This document shows, piece after piece, positions 45,917 through 54,729 of a stretch of 64,000 nucleotides of DNA. Source of the DNA: Methanolobus profundi (GTDB taxonomy: Archaea; Halobacteriota; Methanosarcinia; Methanosarcinales; Methanosarcinaceae); contig NZ_FOUJ01000002.1 of assembly GCF_900114835.1 (NCBI RefSeq), forward strand, positions 204,374 to 268,373, given 5' to 3'. The position numbers were made by a program, and so were the translations under genes. A model generated the notes under the pieces. The model searched no databases. It was given only the letters and a program-made list of their open reading frames with translations, and was not told the DNA's origin. Numbering within the stretch: the first letter of the stretch is position 1; each line of letters begins with the position of its first letter.

Positions 45917-46944
45917 AGTCCAACTCCCAAAAGTCCTGCAAATATGATAGCAGAGGTGAGTGCCGCAATTGGCACAGTAACTATCCAGGATACAACTATC
46001 TTACCTATTACACTTAAATCAACTGCTGCAAGACCACCTGCAAGACCTACACCTATTACTGAACCAACAAGTGTATGGGTGGTCGATATTGGCAGGGAAC
46101 TGTAACTGTGAAGTACCACAACAGAAGCAGTTGCGAACTCAGCTGAGAAACCACGTGTAGGAGTAAGTTCAGTGATACGTGTACCGATAGTTTCTATGAC
46201 ACGGTATCCCCATGTAGCAAGTCCTATGACCATTCCAATACCACCAAGTGCCATTACCCAGAGAGGGATACTGAGACCTGCCATGTCAAGAACGTTCATT
46301 CCTGCATAAAGCGGACCTACTGCATTAGCAACATCATTGGAACCATGTGCAAAAGCGATATAACATGCTGTCAGTGTCTGAAGGATTACGAATTTCTTCT
46401 CTATATTATAAGGATCATCCGCCTTCTGAAGTATGAAGTATCTGATGATAGAAAATATAAGATACGCAAGTAAAGCACCAAGAAGAGGGGACACCAGCCA
46501 GCTACCTACGATCTTACCGAGAACTGCCCATTTGATATCGCCAAATCCTATAATGCCATTGTAGGCTGCCATCAGACCAAAACCAAGAACAGCACCTACT
46601 ATAGAGTGTGTGGTTGAGACCGGCAGATTGTAGAAAGTAGCAAGAGTGATCCAGAAACCTGCTGCAAGGATCGCTGCAAGCATTCCAACGGCCACAAGAT
46701 GGGGGTCAAGAATAGAGTCTATAGGTACGATACCTTTGGCGATGGTCGAAGTAACCCTCTTACCAAATAGAACGGCACCTGCAAACTCGAAAACACCTGC
46801 AATTATAATTACCTGTTTGATAGACAGTGCACCACTGCCTACTGACGTTCCCATTGCATTTGCAAGATCATTGGCACCTATGTTCCATGCCATATACAGA
46901 CCTGCTGCAATCAGTAATAATACGAGAGGATCAAAGAGACTCAT
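45913..46944 (-). CDS. pitA: Low-affinity inorganic phosphate transporter (Pit family)
   Basis: 343 residues, about ten membrane segments. The duplicated PD001131 signature is seen in [21 protein letters not shown] and [22 protein letters not shown], and each half has a [13 protein letters not shown] or [13 protein letters not shown] block. It imports metal-phosphate with protons or Na+. The DUF47 gene follows in an overlapping frame. Three ACTATATAG repeats lie upstream. Confidence 0.94.
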   Translation of the reverse strand: MSLFDPLVLLLIAAGLYMAWNIGANDLANAMGTSVGSGALSIKQVIIIAGVFEFAGAVLFGKRVTSTIAKGIVPIDSILDPHLVAVGMLAAILAAGFWITLATFYNLPVSTTHSIVGAVLGFGLMAAYNGIIGFGDIKWAVLGKIVGSWLVSPLLGALLAYLIFSIIRYFILQKADDPYNIEKKFVILQTLTACYIAFAHGSNDVANAVGPLYAGMNVLDMAGLSIPLWVMALGGIGMVIGLATWGYRVIETIGTRITELTPTRGFSAEFATASVVVLHSYSSLPISTTHTLVGSVIGVGLAGGLAAVDLSVIGKIVVSWIVTVPIAALTSAIIFAGLLGVGL

Positions 46945-46958
46945 CGATAATATTCTCC

Positions 46959-47044
46959 ACTATATAGATTTAGTATGGCATGGAAAAACACGAACATAAA
47001 CTTACGTACCATATACTATATAGGCATCTGTAAACTATATAGTT
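46959..47044. promoter_or_regulatory. Three ACTATATAG repeats upstream of pitA
   Basis: Identical nonamers occur at 46959-46967, 47015-47023 and 47034-47042. The last is embedded in the perfect palindrome AACTATATAGTT (47033-47044). They fill most of the 104-base gap between the nreA stop and the pitA start, on the same strand. One may double as a TATA box. Repetition suggests an operator array, perhaps for phosphate control, but no factor is known. Confidence 0.5.
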
Positions 47045-47048
47045 ATAT

Positions 47049-48272
47049 TTAGAAGAAAGAATCAAGCGTCCGCTGGAATCGGACTTCCGGCAACAAAGCT
47101 GCCTTCTGCATCCATTCAGAAGAAGGGGTCTTTAAACGGGTTGAAATATCTGCAAGTGCCCTGTCAACTGACTCGAATTTCTCAGGTTCTCTGTTAAAAG
47201 CTTCCCTTACACCTTCCCTGACAACCCATACACCCAGAGGTGCCCAGTATTCAGGTCTGATCTCCCTTACCATAAATATTGTTGCCTGTCTGCGTATGGA
47301 GCGCAGGTATTCAAGTGCTCCCAGCCGTGCTGCATAGTAACCACCAGCAAGGTTGGAATATTTGCTTTTCCCACCAAAGTCCTCATGGTCCGCCTCTATC
47401 CAGGTACTTCCCCCAGACCATACAGTACGTGGCATCCAGACCTCTATAAGCTCAAAGGAGAACATCCGGGGAATGAGAATTATCTCGAAGTGGTTTCCAA
47501 AGACCCCCCCACTAAGAACTGTCACCTCGCTCAATTGTGGATAGTCCCTTATTTCCTTCAGAAGGTCCTTTCCTACCATATCATCCACTGCCGTTATGGA
47601 CCAGCGTGTTGGAACAAGCTTTCTTTCCTGGCCCAGAAGACCTATCGAAAGAAGACGGGATATATGATCTGCAGGGATATTACCATCCCATAGCTCGGAC
47701 ACGACATCCTTTGCCAGAGCATCCTCATCGTACACAAGGTAATCCACTTTCTTCGGTACTGTTGGGTTCTCAGCTATATCGAATTTCTTAAGATCACCTG
47801 AAGGACCCATAGGTGTCAGGACATTATCGAACTTGAGCTTGTTAGTGATGGGTTTGTTGAACCATGCTTCAGTATCAACCGGCTTCTTTGAAAGAGCAAG
47901 CTCCTGTGACCTTTCAATAAGAGGATTATCAGGTGAGCGGGCCTTCTTTACATTTATTCCGGTATTGGCCCTTACAAGTTGTGAACGGGAAGATATGACA
48001 TCCTGTATGTTCATCTTTAGAAGAGCTTTGGGGTCCTCAAGCTTCATTGCCTCATCCCCGGCAAGCTGTGGTGGTATCATAGGCCCTGCCCTGACATCAG
48101 GGTAATTGTACCTGCCAACGAATACCGAAGGTGGTGATGCTCCAAAAATAGATGTTTCTCCGGAAGAACTTGGAACTACAGATTCAATGGACCTGAACTT
48201 TTCCAGAATGGGACATCGAGGTCGTCCACAAAGACCTTTGCCCTTACATTTTATGCAGAGACTCTGGCTCAA
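47049..48272 (-). CDS. nreA: NreA-family DNA repair protein with C-terminal PIP box
   Basis: About 407 residues. An N-terminal zinc-ribbon CIKCKGKGLCGRPRCPIL is followed by the Nre core: PSVFVGRYNYPDVRAGPMIP, MNIQDVISSRSQLVRANTG and GGYYAARLGALEYL. The C-terminus ends QRTLDSFF, a textbook PCNA-interacting peptide (QxxLxxFF). Nre proteins act in DNA repair with PCNA in haloarchaea. I place the start at TTG 48272, overlapping the previous stop, with GGCGAGG upstream; an earlier TTG at 48302 is possible. Confidence 0.92.
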   Translation of the reverse strand: MSQSLCIKCKGKGLCGRPRCPILEKFRSIESVVPSSSGETSIFGASPPSVFVGRYNYPDVRAGPMIPPQLAGDEAMKLEDPKALLKMNIQDVISSRSQLVRANTGINVKKARSPDNPLIERSQELALSKKPVDTEAWFNKPITNKLKFDNVLTPMGPSGDLKKFDIAENPTVPKKVDYLVYDEDALAKDVVSELWDGNIPADHISRLLSIGLLGQERKLVPTRWSITAVDDMVGKDLLKEIRDYPQLSEVTVLSGGVFGNHFEIILIPRMFSFELIEVWMPRTVWSGGSTWIEADHEDFGGKSKYSNLAGGYYAARLGALEYLRSIRRQATIFMVREIRPEYWAPLGVWVVREGVREAFNREPEKFESVDRALADISTRLKTPSSEWMQKAALLPEVRFQRTLDSFF

Positions 48273-48610
48273 ATGTCCTCGCCATCTCCGCAAAGAACAC
48301 AATATCCGGCATCTGGTTCATTTTTATTGAGCCAGCCGGAACGCTGGACGAACTTGCAGACATTGCACATACCTGCAACCTGCTCCCTGGTGTTCATCCC
48401 TTTGATCAGCCTTGCAGCAAAATCCTGGATCTCCTGCTGGGCATCCCCTGAGAAGTCTATTTCAGCCCCACGCTTGTCATTAAGATATTGAGAAACTGCA
48501 GCCCTTGACAATTCCAGAATATCAGCAACTTCCTGCTGATTCTTTCCATGCTCTATTATCATATTCCTTGCAAGTTCTGCACGAATAGCAGGTAATACCC
48601 GCTGAACCAT
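48269..48610 (-). CDS. HTH transcriptional regulator with C-terminal Cys pairs
   Basis: 113 residues. An XRE-like helix-turn-helix, GKNQQEVADILELSRAAVSQYLNDKRG, is followed by a helical linker and two cysteine pairs, MCNVCKFVQRSG and YCVLCGDG, likely to bind zinc or an Fe-S cluster. ATG 48610 is preferred to GTG 48631. The gene lies after iscS and iscU on the same strand and overlaps nreA. A role in sensing Fe-S or zinc state is inferred from its neighbours, not shown. Confidence 0.82.
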   Translation of the reverse strand: MVQRVLPAIRAELARNMIIEHGKNQQEVADILELSRAAVSQYLNDKRGAEIDFSGDAQQEIQDFAARLIKGMNTREQVAGMCNVCKFVQRSGWLNKNEPDAGYCVLCGDGEDI

Positions 48611-48648
48611 TATCTCACACGTCGTCTTCACAGGAGATCACCTTGTAA

Positions 48649-49017
48649 TCATTTATTCTTTTCCTGATAATCCTCGATCGCCAGCTTAAGGGCATCAAGG
48701 GCAAAGCCTGAACACTTGTCCTTCCCTTCAGGAAGGCCACCCAGTGCTTCAAGCACATCTTCATTGGCCAGTTCAAGAGCTTCATCCACATTCTTTCCCT
48801 TTGCAAGCCTTGTTACAGCGCTGGATGTGGAAATGGCAACTACGCATCCGAATGTCTTGAACTTTATATCTTCAATGACATCATCCTTTACTTTAATGGA
48901 TATATTTATAATGTCACCATCAACGGTGCTTCCTATCTCGCCCACTCCATCAGCATCCTCTATAACACCCACGTTATGAGGATTACTGAACTCCTCAATT
49001 ACTTTCTTTGAATACAC
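48649..49017 (-). CDS. iscU: IscU/NifU-type Fe-S scaffold with first cysteine replaced
   Basis: 122 residues of the U-type scaffold family: FSNPHNVGVIEDADGVGEIG, FKTFGCVVAISTSS and GKDKCSGFALDALKLAI. Normal IscU has three cysteines. Here the first (usually VCGD) is VDGD, so Asp 33 replaces it while Asp 35 is kept; the second and third cysteines are present. The DNA reads GTT GAT GGT GAC. It lies 16 bases after iscS. The function as scaffold is likely, but cluster ligation must differ. Confidence 0.9.
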   Translation of the reverse strand: MYSKKVIEEFSNPHNVGVIEDADGVGEIGSTVDGDIINISIKVKDDVIEDIKFKTFGCVVAISTSSAVTRLAKGKNVDEALELANEDVLEALGGLPEGKDKCSGFALDALKLAIEDYQEKNK

Positions 49018-49033
49018 ACCTACTCCTCCTGTT

Positions 49034-50191
49034 CTATGAATTGGAAAGTGGGGACATCTCCCTTAGTTTCAAAACGATCTCTTTCAGACTCTCCACAACG
49101 TAGTCCACATCTTCCATCGTGTTCTCTTTTCCAAGACTTATCCGAAGGGAACCATGTATGTAATCATCCTCCAGCTTAAGGGAAGTAAGAACATGAGATG
49201 CGTTCATGGACTTTGAAGAACATGCAGATCCGGTAGATACTGCTATGCCTTTCATATCCAGCATCATCAACATAGATTCACCTTCTACATATTTGAAGCT
49301 CAGATTGACGTTGTTTGGAAGACGCTGTGTCGGATGACCGTTCAAACGGACATCAGGAAGAGCATCGAAAACCCTGCTTATCAAAGAATCACGCATCTCT
49401 TGCATGTGCTTTGCATCAGTACCAAGAAGTTCACTGGCAAGTGACATCGCCTTACCAAGACCTACAATACCAGGTATATTCTCTGTACCGGAACGCAGTC
49501 CTCTTTCATGGTTACCACCGAATACTATGGGCTCGATGACCGTACCCTTACGCACATACAAAGCTCCGGCACCTTTTGGACCATGTATCTTGTGAGAGGA
49601 TATTGAGAGCATATCAACGCCAAGGTCGTCTACATTGACCGGGACCTTTCCCACTGTCTGCACCGCATCAGTATGGAAATATATATCATTCTCCTTTGCG
49701 ATCTTAGCGATCTCCTCGATGGGTTGTATGGTACCTACTTCATTGTTCGCATGCATCACACTGATAAGTACCGTGTCATCACGGATCGAACCTTTCAATT
49801 CCTGAAGGTCAATGATCCCATCTGCATCCACCGGAACATATGTGATATCATGTCCCATACTTTCAAGGAAAGCACAGGTGTTCAGCACTGCAGGATGTTC
49901 GATCACCGATGTGATAATGTGCTTCTTTCCGGCATCATGCGGAATTACACCTCTTATTGCAAGATTGTCAGATTCCGTACCACCAGAGGTAAAGATTATC
50001 TCTTCAGGCGAAGCTCCAATGGCCTCCGCAACCTGTTCACGTGCTCTGGCAAGAGCCTCCGCCGCCTCCATACCGAAAGAGTGAAGACTGGAAGAATTGC
50101 CAAACATCTCACTAAAATAAGGCAGCATGGCATCCACCACTAAAGGGTCCACAGGGGTGGTTGCACTATGGTCCATATAGATCCGCTTCAT
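49034..50191 (-). CDS. iscS: Cysteine desulfurase IscS/NifS
   Basis: PLP enzyme that takes sulfur from cysteine for Fe-S assembly. DHSATTPVDPLVVDAMLPYF opens it, IIFTSGGTESDNLAIRG binds the cofactor, SISSHKIHGPKGAGALY has the Schiff-base Lys, RSGTENIPGIVGLG follows, and VSTGSACSSKSM carries the catalytic Cys. The 385 residues are normal for group I. Its iscU partner follows directly. Confidence 0.95.
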   Translation of the reverse strand: MKRIYMDHSATTPVDPLVVDAMLPYFSEMFGNSSSLHSFGMEAAEALARAREQVAEAIGASPEEIIFTSGGTESDNLAIRGVIPHDAGKKHIITSVIEHPAVLNTCAFLESMGHDITYVPVDADGIIDLQELKGSIRDDTVLISVMHANNEVGTIQPIEEIAKIAKENDIYFHTDAVQTVGKVPVNVDDLGVDMLSISSHKIHGPKGAGALYVRKGTVIEPIVFGGNHERGLRSGTENIPGIVGLGKAMSLASELLGTDAKHMQEMRDSLISRVFDALPDVRLNGHPTQRLPNNVNLSFKYVEGESMLMMLDMKGIAVSTGSACSSKSMNASHVLTSLKLEDDYIHGSLRISLGKENTMEDVDYVVESLKEIVLKLREMSPLSNS

Positions 50192-50263
50192 AATATCTAT
50201 AATTAGAGAAGACCTGCAATAAATAAATATCCTTCAGCACCGCTGCCGAAGAATTGTATGCAA

Positions 50264-50305
50264 GCAGAATGTCTCTGCAAGAAGATGTGTGGGAGTTCCA
50301 CACAT
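50264..50305 (-). terminator. Two tandem hairpins after the SUI1 gene
   Basis: ATGTGTGG-GAGTT-CCACACAT (50285-50305) is a perfect eight-base-pair stem with a five-base loop. It begins 15 bases past the SUI1 stop, reading on the minus strand. A second stem, GCAGA-ATGTC-TCTGC (50264-50278), follows at once. There is no T-run, so this is not a classic archaeal terminator; it may be a 3'-end processing or stability element, or an operator for iscS, which starts at 50191. Confidence 0.45.
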
Positions 50306-50319
50306 AATGAGAAATAAAT

Positions 50320-50628
50320 TTAGTCCTTGATCTGGTCCGGTGAAAATCCTTTTTGAATAAGAACATCTTTCATACGGCTCAGGTGATTACCCTGCAATTC
50401 CACTGAACTGCCTTTAACAGTCCCACCGCATGCGAATTTAGACTTTAGATAGGTTGAAAGCTCGTGAAGATCGATCTCATGGGCATCAAAACCCTCTACG
50501 ACTGTCACTTCTTTACCGTATCTTCTTCTATTCACTTTTACTACTATTCTTTGCTGTTCCTTTGCCACTTCTTCGCATATACAAAGCTCTCTTGGCAAAC
50601 CGCAGACCGAACACATTTCAGAACTCAT
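50320..50628 (-). CDS. Translation initiation factor SUI1/aIF1
   Basis: 102 residues. The N-terminus has [16 protein letters not shown], a small Cys cluster typical of archaeal aIF1. The SUI1 fold follows: [39 protein letters not shown] and [12 protein letters not shown]. It helps the small ribosomal subunit select start codons. It is transcribed divergently from the DUF192 gene. Confidence 0.94.
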   Translation of the reverse strand: MSSEMCSVCGLPRELCICEEVAKEQQRIVVKVNRRRYGKEVTVVEGFDAHEIDLHELSTYLKSKFACGGTVKGSSVELQGNHLSRMKDVLIQKGFSPDQIKD

Positions 50629-50713
50629 CTTGTGGTATTTCCTCCGACATTATTATCTATTTTAAACACTCCATATGCTTTTAATTAAAATAGATGAATA
50701 GAGTAAAACTTCG

Positions 50714-51073
50714 ATGATATTAAAATCTAATGGTAAAGAGATAGCAACGGACGTTGATTTTGCATGCACCCTGCTTAGCCAGGCCAGGGGACTCATGTTC
50801 AGCAGGAGAATACCTGAGGACTATGCCCTTGTGTTTGTAATGAAAAAAGTACAGAAAGTATCATTACATATGCTCTTTGTCAACTACCCGATCGATGTGA
50901 TCTACCTCGACGAACAAAAGAAGGTCGTTAAAACGGACAGCCTGAAGCCCTGGATCGGCGGGAGTTCCAGTGGAAAGAAGATTAAGTACGTGATCGAGAC
51001 ATCACACGGAAAGAACCATAGAACAGGCATTAAGACGGGAGATGTGCTCAAGTTTGAGAACAAGTGCCAGTAA
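50714..51073 (+). CDS. DUF192 family protein
   Basis: 119 residues. The family signature is visible: ARGLMFSRRIPEDYALVFVM, then KVSLHMLFVNYPIDVIYLDEQKKVV and KYVIETSHGKNHRTGIKTGD. Function is unknown; bacterial members are often exported, but no signal peptide is seen here. A TTAAAATAG TATA-like element lies about 30 bases upstream. Confidence 0.88.
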   Translation: MILKSNGKEIATDVDFACTLLSQARGLMFSRRIPEDYALVFVMKKVQKVSLHMLFVNYPIDVIYLDEQKKVVKTDSLKPWIGGSSSGKKIKYVIETSHGKNHRTGIKTGDVLKFENKCQ

Positions 51074-51257
51074 AGCTATATTGCATACATGGACCATATT
51101 GTTGCCATCAACCTTAAAACCTGTTCAAAGAAATGTTTATTACATCCCGGGTTCTTTAAAGCCCTGATAGGACCACTTGACAGGTCCGTTCATATAACCA
51201 TTTATAATCATATTGATCAATCAATAACTTAACAATCCAATAATCTGAGGCACATAA

Positions 51258-53405
51258 ATGTTACCTGAAGAGGACTTAAAGATCATAACTGAGAAGATGG
51301 GAAGGGAACCGAATCTTGTAGAACAGGGTTGTTTCCTGAACCTTTGGAGTGAGCACTGCTCATACCGCTCAAGTGCACCTTTGCTTAAGACATTTACAAC
51401 CACCGGAGACAAAGTGATAATCGGTCCCGGAGACGACGCAGCCATCATCAGTTTCGGAAATGGATGGGTACTGGCAGTGGGAATGGAAAGCCACAACCAC
51501 CCTTCATATGTCGATCCATACAACGGTTCAGCTACTGGAGTAGGAGGGATCGTGCGTGATATCATCTCCATGGGAGCAAGACCTATCGCACTTATGGACC
51601 CACTATACTTCGGACCTCTTGACAATCCAAAGAACCTCTATCTTTTCGAGCACATCATCGAAGGGATCGCAGGATATGGAAACTGTATTGGTGTTCCTGT
51701 AGTACGTGGAGAAGCATACTTTGACAGATCATACAGTGGAAACCCACTGGTCAATGTCGTGGCAGTAGGACTTGCACGCGAGAAGGATGTTGTGACAGCC
51801 TGTGCACAGACAGCTGGCAACAAGCTCGTCCTCATGGGATCCACAACCGGAAGGGACGGACTTGGCGGAGCATCCTTTGCATCAAGGGACCTCTCAGAGG
51901 ATTCAGAAGCAGAGGACAGGCCAAGCATCCAGATAGGAGACCCGTTCACAGAGAAGCTCCTTATCGAAGCAACCCTTGAAGCTATCGGAAAAGGCTATGT
52001 GAAGTCATGCAGAGACCTTGGTGCAGCAGGACTTGCAGGAGCAAGCTCCGAAATGGCATCCAAAGGTGACCTCGGAATGAGGATCATCGCTGATAATGTG
52101 GTACTCCGTGAGACCGGAATGACACCTTACGAGATACTCATCGCAGAATCACAGGAACGTATGCTCCTTGAGGTCGAGCCAGAGAATGTAGATGCAGTCC
52201 TTGCGATCGCAGATAAGTACGACCTTAACGGCAGCATGATAGGAGAGCTTACCGAAGAACTGAACTATACTGTTGAGTTCAAAGGTGAAGTTGCTGCAGA
52301 TATCCCTGTAAAACTGCTGACAGAAGGTGCACCAACCTTCGAGCGTCCTTCAACTGTTCCAGAGGCAAGGGAGCCAGGAGAGAAACCAGAACTTCCTGCA
52401 GACCTCAAGAAAGCTGTGCTTGACATACTTTCCTCACACAATGTAGCATCAAAGAGATGGATCTACAGACAGTACGACCATGAAGTACAGGTCAGAACTG
52501 TGAGAAAGCCAGGAGACGATGCAGGCTTACTTCGCATCGATGGCAATGAAGGAATAGCACTTTCATGTGGATGTAATCCAAGACACACACTCCTTGACCC
52601 ATACACCGGTGGAAAGGGAACCGTTATCGAGAACGCAATGAACCTTGCTGTCAAGGGCGCACGCGGACTCGCAATCGTGGATTGTCTTAACTTTGGAAAC
52701 CCAGAGAGACCTGACATATACTGGCAGTTCAAACAGGCAATTCTCGGACTTGGGGATGCAGCAAGGGACTTGACAATACCAGTGGTAGGTGGAAATGTAT
52801 CACTTTACAATGAGAGTGGTGAGTTCAAGACCGCGATCGCACCTACACCATCCATCGGACTTGTAGGACACATAGAAGATGTGACCATGGCACCTGCAGG
52901 AGTATTCACCAAAGAAGGCGACACCATTATCCTTGTAGGAGAAACAGGTGACGAACTTGGTGGTTCTGAATATTACAACATCATCGGAAAGGAGATGGAT
53001 GGAAAAGCTCCAAAGCCACCGGAGAATGTTGTTAAGGTGATCGACACGCTCATAGACCTTGCAAAGAGCGGAAAGCTCACTGCATCACATGACCTTTCAC
53101 TCGGAGGAATTGCAGCTGCTATCTGTGAGATGTGCGAGAACTACGGTGCTGACATCGACCTGAGCAATGTAGCAGAGGACTTAAGAGCAGATGAGATACT
53201 CTTCTCAGAATCCTATGCAAGGGCACTGGTTGCAACATCAGAACCGGATGCAGTAAAAGAGATGCTCAAGGATGTACCATATACTGTCATAGGTACAGTA
53301 GGCGGAAACACCCTGAACATCCAGATAGGAGATTCAAAGATCGAGCTGACCCCTGAAGAGATCAATGAAGCAAGGGACAGCCTCATGGCATTGATGATGG
53401 AATAA
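51258..53405 (+). CDS. purL: Phosphoribosylformylglycinamidine synthase II PurL
   Basis: ATP-dependent conversion of FGAR to FGAM; the short 715-residue form works with separate PurQ and PurS. Seen are [20 protein letters not shown] with the catalytic His region, [67 protein letters not shown] and [16 protein letters not shown]. The 184-base leader holds GGACC-N8-GGTCC near 51170-51187 and a TATA-like TTTATAATC near 51201. purC is 8 kb away. Confidence 0.96.
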   Translation: MLPEEDLKIITEKMGREPNLVEQGCFLNLWSEHCSYRSSAPLLKTFTTTGDKVIIGPGDDAAIISFGNGWVLAVGMESHNHPSYVDPYNGSATGVGGIVRDIISMGARPIALMDPLYFGPLDNPKNLYLFEHIIEGIAGYGNCIGVPVVRGEAYFDRSYSGNPLVNVVAVGLAREKDVVTACAQTAGNKLVLMGSTTGRDGLGGASFASRDLSEDSEAEDRPSIQIGDPFTEKLLIEATLEAIGKGYVKSCRDLGAAGLAGASSEMASKGDLGMRIIADNVVLRETGMTPYEILIAESQERMLLEVEPENVDAVLAIADKYDLNGSMIGELTEELNYTVEFKGEVAADIPVKLLTEGAPTFERPSTVPEAREPGEKPELPADLKKAVLDILSSHNVASKRWIYRQYDHEVQVRTVRKPGDDAGLLRIDGNEGIALSCGCNPRHTLLDPYTGGKGTVIENAMNLAVKGARGLAIVDCLNFGNPERPDIYWQFKQAILGLGDAARDLTIPVVGGNVSLYNESGEFKTAIAPTPSIGLVGHIEDVTMAPAGVFTKEGDTIILVGETGDELGGSEYYNIIGKEMDGKAPKPPENVVKVIDTLIDLAKSGKLTASHDLSLGGIAAAICEMCENYGADIDLSNVAEDLRADEILFSESYARALVATSEPDAVKEMLKDVPYTVIGTVGGNTLNIQIGDSKIELTPEEINEARDSLMALMME

Positions 53406-53461
53406 CCATCATCAACACTACTTTTTTGACGAGCGGTCCTTTCTTTATAGTAAGGACATGC

Positions 53462-54112
53462 TTACTCACTTTCTTTTAATGCATCTTCATAGAGCTGTTT
53501 TATGTTAGTAGGGATAGGATTATCCTTCAGTAATTTTGCGAAGAATGCAAGGTTGTTCACCATATACCTCACTGTCTTGTTGGTGTAGAGATGTTTCTCC
53601 CCACCGGCATCGATATAACTTGGCCCCGGACCTGCATCCCCTACCCAATAGCTATCCACATTTGGCGGGATAGTACATCCAAGATGGGTCAAATTGAATA
53701 AGGTATTTGCTGCAACATCATGTGCACCATCCTCATTGCCCGTGATAACCACACCTCCTACTTTCCCATAGAGCGGGAACTGACCTGTATCAGGGTCACT
53801 TTCTTCATAGGTCCCATCAAGCCGCTCGAACACCAGTTGAGCTACAGATGACCGGACACCGAACCATATAGGAGAACCAATTATGAGAATGTCACATTCT
53901 CTTATCTTATCCAGTATCAAAGGCCATTCATCACCTTCGCCTTCATTGGATGAAACACCGAACATAACATTATAGTCCACCACTCTGACCACCTCACTTT
54001 CAATACCAAGTTCCCCAAAGAGCTTCACAGCTTTATCGATAAGGGCTCTGGTATTTGATATTGCAGGTGAGCGCTTTAAAGTACAATTCAAAAATAATGC
54101 TTTTAACCCCAT
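53462..54112 (-). CDS. Flavodoxin-family NAD(P)H-dependent reductase
   Basis: 216 residues of the NADPH-dependent FMN reductase / flavodoxin-like fold. LFLNCTLKRSPAISNTRALI replaces the usual GSPR phosphate loop, and IIGSPIWFGVRSSVAQLVFERL is the second FMN block. GGVVITGNEDGAHDVAANTLFNL is family-typical. It lacks the Cys cluster of Isf proteins. It is convergent with purL and stands alone. Confidence 0.85.
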   Translation of the reverse strand: MGLKALFLNCTLKRSPAISNTRALIDKAVKLFGELGIESEVVRVVDYNVMFGVSSNEGEGDEWPLILDKIRECDILIIGSPIWFGVRSSVAQLVFERLDGTYEESDPDTGQFPLYGKVGGVVITGNEDGAHDVAANTLFNLTHLGCTIPPNVDSYWVGDAGPGPSYIDAGGEKHLYTNKTVRYMVNNLAFFAKLLKDNPIPTNIKQLYEDALKESE

Positions 54113-54256
54113 ACAAAAAGATGCAGGATCAGTGCATAAATAGATTTCCTTGTGCAGATAAGCAAGTAGAAAGAGAACTGGATAAGGAATATATGGTGAA
54201 AAGAAAGGTAATAAAAAAGAGTTTAGAAGAATGGTCAGAAACCATTCTTTGAAGGA

Positions 54257-54469
54257 TTATTCTTCCTTCTCTCCAAAAGCAAATTTACGCAATACTCTTG
54301 TGATCTTAATGTTCACGGTATCGCCGACCTGGGTCTGTGGTACAAAGATCACAAATCCTTCTACTCTTGCGATTCCGTCTCCTTCTCTTGCGATATCTTC
54401 GATCGTTACTTCGTAGGTCTCTCCAACATCTACAGGAGCTGTTGATTCTCTGTCATTGTTATTAAACAA
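54257..54469 (-). CDS. Stand-alone TRAM-domain RNA-binding protein
   Basis: 70 residues made almost entirely of one TRAM beta-barrel: YEVTIEDIAREGDGIARVEG, FVIFVPQTQVGDTVNIKITR and VLRKFAFGE. Single TRAM proteins are abundant cold-responsive RNA chaperones in methanogens such as Methanococcoides. The start is TTG at 54469, with AAAGGA about ten bases upstream; no ATG lies near. It is divergent from VAT. Confidence 0.9.
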   Translation of the reverse strand: MFNNNDRESTAPVDVGETYEVTIEDIAREGDGIARVEGFVIFVPQTQVGDTVNIKITRVLRKFAFGEKEE

Positions 54470-54729
54470 AATAATGCACGTCCTTTAATTAAAACTAAGA
54501 TCAAAGACCACACTGAAAACACCATAGATAAAAAAACACTAAAATGAATCCCAGAATAGTATCTAATCTTACACAGTTTAGTACACATACCAGATATTTA
54601 AATCTTCTCGGTCATACATTATATAATAAAGAATGCCGGAGACCATATCTTATTTATTCTTTAGAATAAAATAGGTAGTTATAAATTACAATCATACTGT
54701 GTATTCAATGTAATTTTTGGGATGAAAAT
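54470..54729. promoter_or_regulatory. Divergent TRAM / VAT promoter region
   Basis: 260 bases, strongly AT-rich, with no gene. TATA-like stretches facing VAT include TAGTTATAAATTAC (54673-54686), with the ATG 44 bases on, and ATTATATAATAAAG (54619-54632). On the minus strand TTAATTAAAGG before the TRAM gene carries its ribosome site. No repeat longer than eight bases was noticed. Confidence 0.45.
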
